DNA from: Bacillota bacterium
Lineage (GTDB): Bacteria; Bacillota; Clostridia; Oscillospirales; Ruminococcaceae
DNA: 9,721 nucleotides
NCBI GenBank assembly: GCA_023439605.1
Contig: JAEXNS010000176.1
Location: 1 to 9,721 of the forward strand
Direction of reading: 5' to 3'
The notes beneath the pieces were generated by a model, which saw only the letters and a list, made by a program, of their open reading frames with translations, searched no databases and was not told the origin of the DNA. The position numbers were made by a program, and so were the translations under genes. Shown here in pieces: positions 6,429 to 9,721 of the stretch; position 1 is the first letter of the stretch, and each line of letters starts with the position of its first letter.

Positions 6429-8339
6429 ATGCAAATGGAGCAAAATAAAGCACCAGTAAAAAACAGAAGAGAATGGGTTAAAAATGCAGTAATTGTATTT
6501 TTATTAATAATGTTAGTACTAACTTTCTTTTCAAATACAATTATGAATTATACTCTCGCTGAAGTTTCAACAAAAAATATAATTTCTGGAGTAATGACTT
6601 CTGGAATAGAAGGATCGATATCTATTAAATCAACAAGAGTATATGAAATAAATGCAGAAGATATAAGAAAAGTAAAAAGAGTTGTTGTTAGAACTGGTCA
6701 AGAGGTAAAGGAAGGTCAAACTATATTTTATCTTTCTTCTGTTGATGACGAAGCTACTGAAACACAAAAACAACAGTTAAACGAAATGAAGTTAGAATAT
6801 CAAAAAGCACTCTTAGTAAATTCGCCAGATTACGCTTTGGATAATGTTACTATAAAATTGAAAAGAGAAGAATTACAAAATGCTATCAATAAACGCTCAA
6901 AAATAATAAACAACCAAACAGAAATAAATTCACTAAAAAATGATATAAGTATATTGAAAATTCAAGAAGAAACCATAACTAATAAAATAGCGGTTATGGA
7001 AACGGATATATCTAGTATATCATCATCTCAATACACTGCACTAAGTACTGAAATTTATTTGAAAGTTAATAATCTTGTAAATGATTTTGATCGTAAGAAA
7101 GAAGAGTATAATAGTGTAAAGGCAAAAGTAGATGAGTTACGTTTAAAACTATATAATGGAGATGTTGATTTAATTGAATCTTCAAAGAGAAATATAGAGA
7201 AACTAAATTTGGAGTTACAAAGGTTAAAAGAAGACTTGACATCAGCTTCAGCAGAAGAACAAATACAAAAGCAAAGGGAAATAAACGATAAGGAAAACGA
7301 GATTAAGTATGCAAATGATGATTTACAAAAATTATATCAATATAAACAAGAGTATGACATAAAAGTTATAGAATTAAATACAAAAAATGAAGCCATGATT
7401 CTTTCAAAAAGTAATTTAGACTCGACATTAAATTCAGAAATGATAACACTTAAAACTAGTGTTGAAAATTCTAAAAAAGAACTAAATGATATAAAATCTA
7501 AAATAGCTAACAAAGAAAATACACTAAATGAGTTACAAGGTGGTGGTACGGCATCAACACCAGAGGAATTAAATGCGACAATTAAACAACTGGAAACAGA
7601 TCTGGAAACTGCAATATTAACTCTTTTAAAAACACAGAAGGAAAATCAAACTGAACAATCAAAATCTGCACTAGATATAGAAGATAAGAAGAAAAAAATA
7701 GAAGAGCTTGAACAAAAAGTCTTAAAAAAGGAAGCAGAGGTTTCAGAAATGGAATTGAAAGCACCTGTAGATGGTACTATAACAGAAATAAATATATCAC
7801 CAGGGCAGCAAACTACACTGGATAAACCACTAGCAGTAATAGAAATCAAAGAGGAAAATGGATATAGTGCATCCTTAACAGGAATTGATTCTGTAAAAGC
7901 TCAAAAGTTAAAAATAGGTTCTGAGGCAGAAGTAAAAGATAATTATGATTTTAACGGAAAAGTAATTTTATCTGCAATTAACAGAGATAAAACAGATAAT
8001 AAAAAAAGTGAATTGGTATTTAGTATAACTGGAAATGTTAGCCCTGGAGATTCATTGAAAATAAAATTAAGTACTGAACAAAAACCATACGAAAATGTTG
8101 TTCCAACTAGTGCAGTTAAGTCTGATTCGAAAGGAAAGTTTGTTTTAGTAATTCAAGAAAAATCGACTCCTTTAGGAACTAGGTATTATGCAAAAAGAGT
8201 TGATGTAACAGTATCAGATAATGATGATTTGAATTCGGCAATTACTGGTGATTTTAACGAAAATAACAGATATGTAATACTTACTTCAAACAAACCTGTT
8301 TCAGATGGGGATCAAGTAAGATTGGCAAAATCATCTTGA
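6429..8339 (+). CDS. HlyD/MacA-family membrane-fusion (adaptor) protein with long coiled coil
   Basis: The 636-residue protein has a basic cytoplasmic tail, one membrane helix (about 18-37) and an extracytoplasmic remainder. The two halves of the lipoyl/barrel-sandwich domain lie far apart in sequence: VKRVVVRTGQEVKEGQTIFYL (starting at 82) and the matching ELKAPVDGTITEINISPGQ (442-460). Between them runs a coiled coil of about 330 residues (about 107-440). Its middle, near the SASA at 272-275, would be the hairpin tip, and a glycine-rich break occurs at 371-373. A beta-barrel domain (about 478-560) and membrane-proximal part (about 560-636) follow. MacA-type adaptors are usually under 400 residues, so the hairpin is unusually long. 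Such proteins work with MacB/FtsX-type transporters, and a suitable ATPase/permease set is encoded divergently. AAAGGAG (6413-6419) with a 9-base gap fixes the start. There is no lipobox or cell-wall anchor motif. The partner is inferred. Confidence 0.88.
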   Translation: MQMEQNKAPVKNRREWVKNAVIVFLLIMLVLTFFSNTIMNYTLAEVSTKNIISGVMTSGIEGSISIKSTRVYEINAEDIRKVKRVVVRTGQEVKEGQTIFYLSSVDDEATETQKQQLNEMKLEYQKALLVNSPDYALDNVTIKLKREELQNAINKRSKIINNQTEINSLKNDISILKIQEETITNKIAVMETDISSISSSQYTALSTEIYLKVNNLVNDFDRKKEEYNSVKAKVDELRLKLYNGDVDLIESSKRNIEKLNLELQRLKEDLTSASAEEQIQKQREINDKENEIKYANDDLQKLYQYKQEYDIKVIELNTKNEAMILSKSNLDSTLNSEMITLKTSVENSKKELNDIKSKIANKENTLNELQGGGTASTPEELNATIKQLETDLETAILTLLKTQKENQTEQSKSALDIEDKKKKIEELEQKVLKKEAEVSEMELKAPVDGTITEINISPGQQTTLDKPLAVIEIKEENGYSASLTGIDSVKAQKLKIGSEAEVKDNYDFNGKVILSAINRDKTDNKKSELVFSITGNVSPGDSLKIKLSTEQKPYENVVPTSAVKSDSKGKFVLVIQEKSTPLGTRYYAKRVDVTVSDNDDLNSAITGDFNENNRYVILTSNKPVSDGDQVRLAKSS

Positions 8340-8354
8340 TTAGAAAGGTAGTAT

Positions 8355-9422
8355 ATGAAACTAATAAAAGAGTATTTCAAAAAAAATAGTAAAAAAACTA
8401 TTTTTAATGTTTTTAGTTTGCTAGTTTTGTTTATATCTTTTATTGTATTTAATCATTATAAAAATTTATTGCCTTCTCAAAAAATGTCTGACAGATGGAG
8501 TTACGAAGATAATAAATTTTCTCAAGTTTCAGTTTTTTTATCAAATGATTATAAAGCTGATAAGTCTGCTATAAGTGATTATAAAAATAAAATCAATATG
8601 AAGTTAATACAACAAAGTGTAGGTAAAACTAAAAGCAAAGAAAATTTTAATATGACATATAGCACTTTCCCAGTTAGCTTAAATATAAAGAGTGAAAAAA
8701 CAAATTTAGAGGTGGATTCTATTTTTGTTGGAGAAAATTTCTTTAAATTTCATCCATATGAAATACTATCAGGATATTATTTTAAAGAAAATGAAACTCT
8801 TGAAAGAAGAATAATAATTGATGATTATGCAGCGTGGGAGCTATTTGGTTCAACCGATTTATATGATGTACCCGTTGAAATAAACGGATTTGAATATAAG
8901 ATTGCTGGAGTTATAAAGAGGGAAACAGATAAAGTAAATGAAAAAACATACCCAAAAAAACATCTTGTATATATTTTATATGATAATATGAAAGATTTAG
9001 AAGTTGAATCACCTATAAACTCAATAGAGTCAGTGATACCTGAACCTGTAAAGGGGTTTGCTAAAGGGTTAGTAAATGAATATTATAAAGAAGCTGGTGT
9101 AAATGAATTTTATTTTAAGGTTTTAAACAACACAAACAGATATAACTACGATAAGTTGTTTAAGATTATAACTTCATTTGGTGCTAGAGCAATAGTGGAT
9201 GTTAGTATAAAATTTCCTTACTGGGAAAATAGTGCGAGAGTAGTTGAAAACTATTTGTCACTTGTATTTTTATTACAGTTAATAATTGTTGTTTATTGGT
9301 TTATTAAATTATTAATTTTAACAATTAAAATTTTTACACATAAAAATTTTAATTTGAAATTTATAATAAATTTATTTGAAAAGAAAATTAAAAAATTAAA
9401 AGAAAGAAAAGAGAGGTCATAA
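8355..9422 (+). CDS. MacB-like extracytoplasmic-domain membrane protein lacking the FtsX core
   Basis: The 355-residue protein starts with a basic tail and one membrane helix (about 15-33). A domain of about 260 residues outside the membrane follows, then a single hydrophobic stretch (about 300-326) and a strongly basic tail ending KKIKKLKERKERS. The outer domain resembles MacB_PCD: IFVGENFFKF (123-132), LSGYYF (138-143), RRIIIDDYAAWELFG (151-165) and YKIAGVIKRE (181-190) follow the family pattern of residue placement, ending in the typical 'V-x-G-V' strand. A true MacB/FtsX permease would have three more C-terminal helices with the FtsX loop; here only one hydrophobic segment remains, yet the frame is intact. 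The next gene starts 2 bases after its stop, so this is not obviously a truncation. It follows the adaptor gene by 15 bases (AAAGG at 8344-8348). It could be an accessory subunit of the transporter or an adaptor-clamping protein. Confidence 0.75.
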   Translation: MKLIKEYFKKNSKKTIFNVFSLLVLFISFIVFNHYKNLLPSQKMSDRWSYEDNKFSQVSVFLSNDYKADKSAISDYKNKINMKLIQQSVGKTKSKENFNMTYSTFPVSLNIKSEKTNLEVDSIFVGENFFKFHPYEILSGYYFKENETLERRIIIDDYAAWELFGSTDLYDVPVEINGFEYKIAGVIKRETDKVNEKTYPKKHLVYILYDNMKDLEVESPINSIESVIPEPVKGFAKGLVNEYYKEAGVNEFYFKVLNNTNRYNYDKLFKIITSFGARAIVDVSIKFPYWENSARVVENYLSLVFLLQLIIVVYWFIKLLILTIKIFTHKNFNLKFIINLFEKKIKKLKERKERS

Positions 9423-9424
9423 TC

Positions 9425-9706
9425 ATGAGAAAGTTAAACTTAATAAAAAAAATATTGTGTGCAGTATTGGCAACTGCAATGTTATTTGGCAGTGTTTCTT
9501 GTAAAGAGCAAAATAGTAATTCATCAAATAAGGGAAGTGTGAATTTTTCTTCACAAAAAATAGAGAATTATTTTATAGCAGAACCAATGGAGCAAAGTAG
9601 TGCCTTGTCGTATGTAAGTAAAAGTGGTGTGGCTAACGGAAAAACATATCTTATAGGACAAATATGGATGCTGGCGGTGGAACTTCAGAAACTATTTGTT
9701 TTATGA
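9425..9706 (+). CDS. Lipoprotein, N-terminal part; frame probably broken by a one-base indel near 9660
   Basis: The open frame codes for 93 residues. It begins with a classic signal peptide: basic MRKLNLIKK, hydrophobic core to about residue 22, then GSVSC with the lipidated cysteine at 27, fitting the bacterial lipobox. A serine/asparagine-rich linker follows. Up to residue 79 (GKTYLIGQ) the codons look native. The last 14 residues are rich in G/C-ending codons and run to a TGA at 9704-9706. Another frame takes over smoothly at about 9661-9664 and stays open to the window's end. The simplest reading is a lost A in the AAA run at 9660-9662, by mutation or sequencing error, in a longer surface lipoprotein. 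Position in the operon and membrane anchoring make a solute-binding or sensor lipoprotein likely, but no binding-protein motif is visible in this short part. GAGAGG (9411-9416) precedes the ATG. Confidence 0.7.
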   Translation: MRKLNLIKKILCAVLATAMLFGSVSCKEQNSNSSNKGSVNFSSQKIENYFIAEPMEQSSALSYVSKSGVANGKTYLIGQIWMLAVELQKLFVL

Positions 9707-9721
9707 ATAAGTCTACAGGTG
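9664..9721 (+). pseudogene. Out-of-frame continuation of the lipoprotein gene
   Basis: The frame starting with ATG 9664-9666 encodes MDAGGGTSETICFMNKSTG and is open to the window's right edge. It has A or T at nearly all third positions, as the rest of this DNA does, whereas the annotated frame over the same bases does not. There is no ribosome binding site for an independent start. One extra A before 9664 would fuse it to the upstream part as GQNMDAGGG. The 'N-x-S-T-G' turn resembles blades of repeat-type beta-propeller lipoproteins, which is only suggestive. Confidence 0.55.

Noticed and set aside
9658..9666. Programmed -1 frameshift in the lipoprotein gene
   Set aside because: There is no X-XXY-YYZ slippery heptamer and no visible downstream pseudoknot, and the AAA run is too short. 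A one-base indel is simpler.
1..9721. CRISPR arrays, tRNA or rRNA genes, and transposase genes
   Set aside because: No regularly spaced repeats, cloverleaf-like sequences or transposase motifs were seen on reading both strands.

Overview
The window is very AT-rich, with A/T-rich third codon positions, strong AGGAGG-type ribosome binding sites and sigma-A-like promoters. It looks like chromosomal DNA of a low-GC Gram-positive anaerobe of the Clostridia type. This is inferred from composition and gene families; no gene here fixes the species.

Layout. (1) Positions 1-973, minus strand: the N-terminal 324 residues of an AAA-ATPase-like protein of the PF09820/PF08011 kind, running off the left edge, with its own promoter. 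(2) 1029-4064, minus strand: a three-gene ABC transporter operon made of two small FtsX/MacB-type permeases and a MacB/LolD-type ATPase, closed by a strong hairpin terminator. (3) 4065-4421: a 357-bp divergent control region. A promoter faces each way, and each overlaps an inverted repeat. The plus-strand repeat has the half-site and spacing reported for YtrA-type GntR repressors. (4) 4422-9721, plus strand: two carbohydrate-importer permeases of the MalF and MalG type, then a 136-bp inverted-repeat-bounded, highly foldable element of higher GC, then a long coiled-coil HlyD/MacA-type adaptor, a protein with a MacB-like extracytoplasmic domain but no FtsX membrane core, and the start of a lipoprotein whose reading frame appears broken by a one-base indel.

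How the parts may work together. The minus operon supplies an ATPase and two FtsX-type subunits. The plus operon supplies an adaptor and a MacB-like extracytoplasmic protein, which are usual partners of such an ATPase/permease core, but places them after two sugar-importer permeases that have no ATPase of their own here. The lipoprotein could be the surface or solute-binding component. A joint envelope machine built from both divergent operons is an inference from gene order and shared control DNA; nothing in the sequence proves it.

The points most worth a second look are the structured element at 6247-6382, the mixed importer/exporter operon, the likely frameshift near 9660, and the candidate operators in the divergent region.
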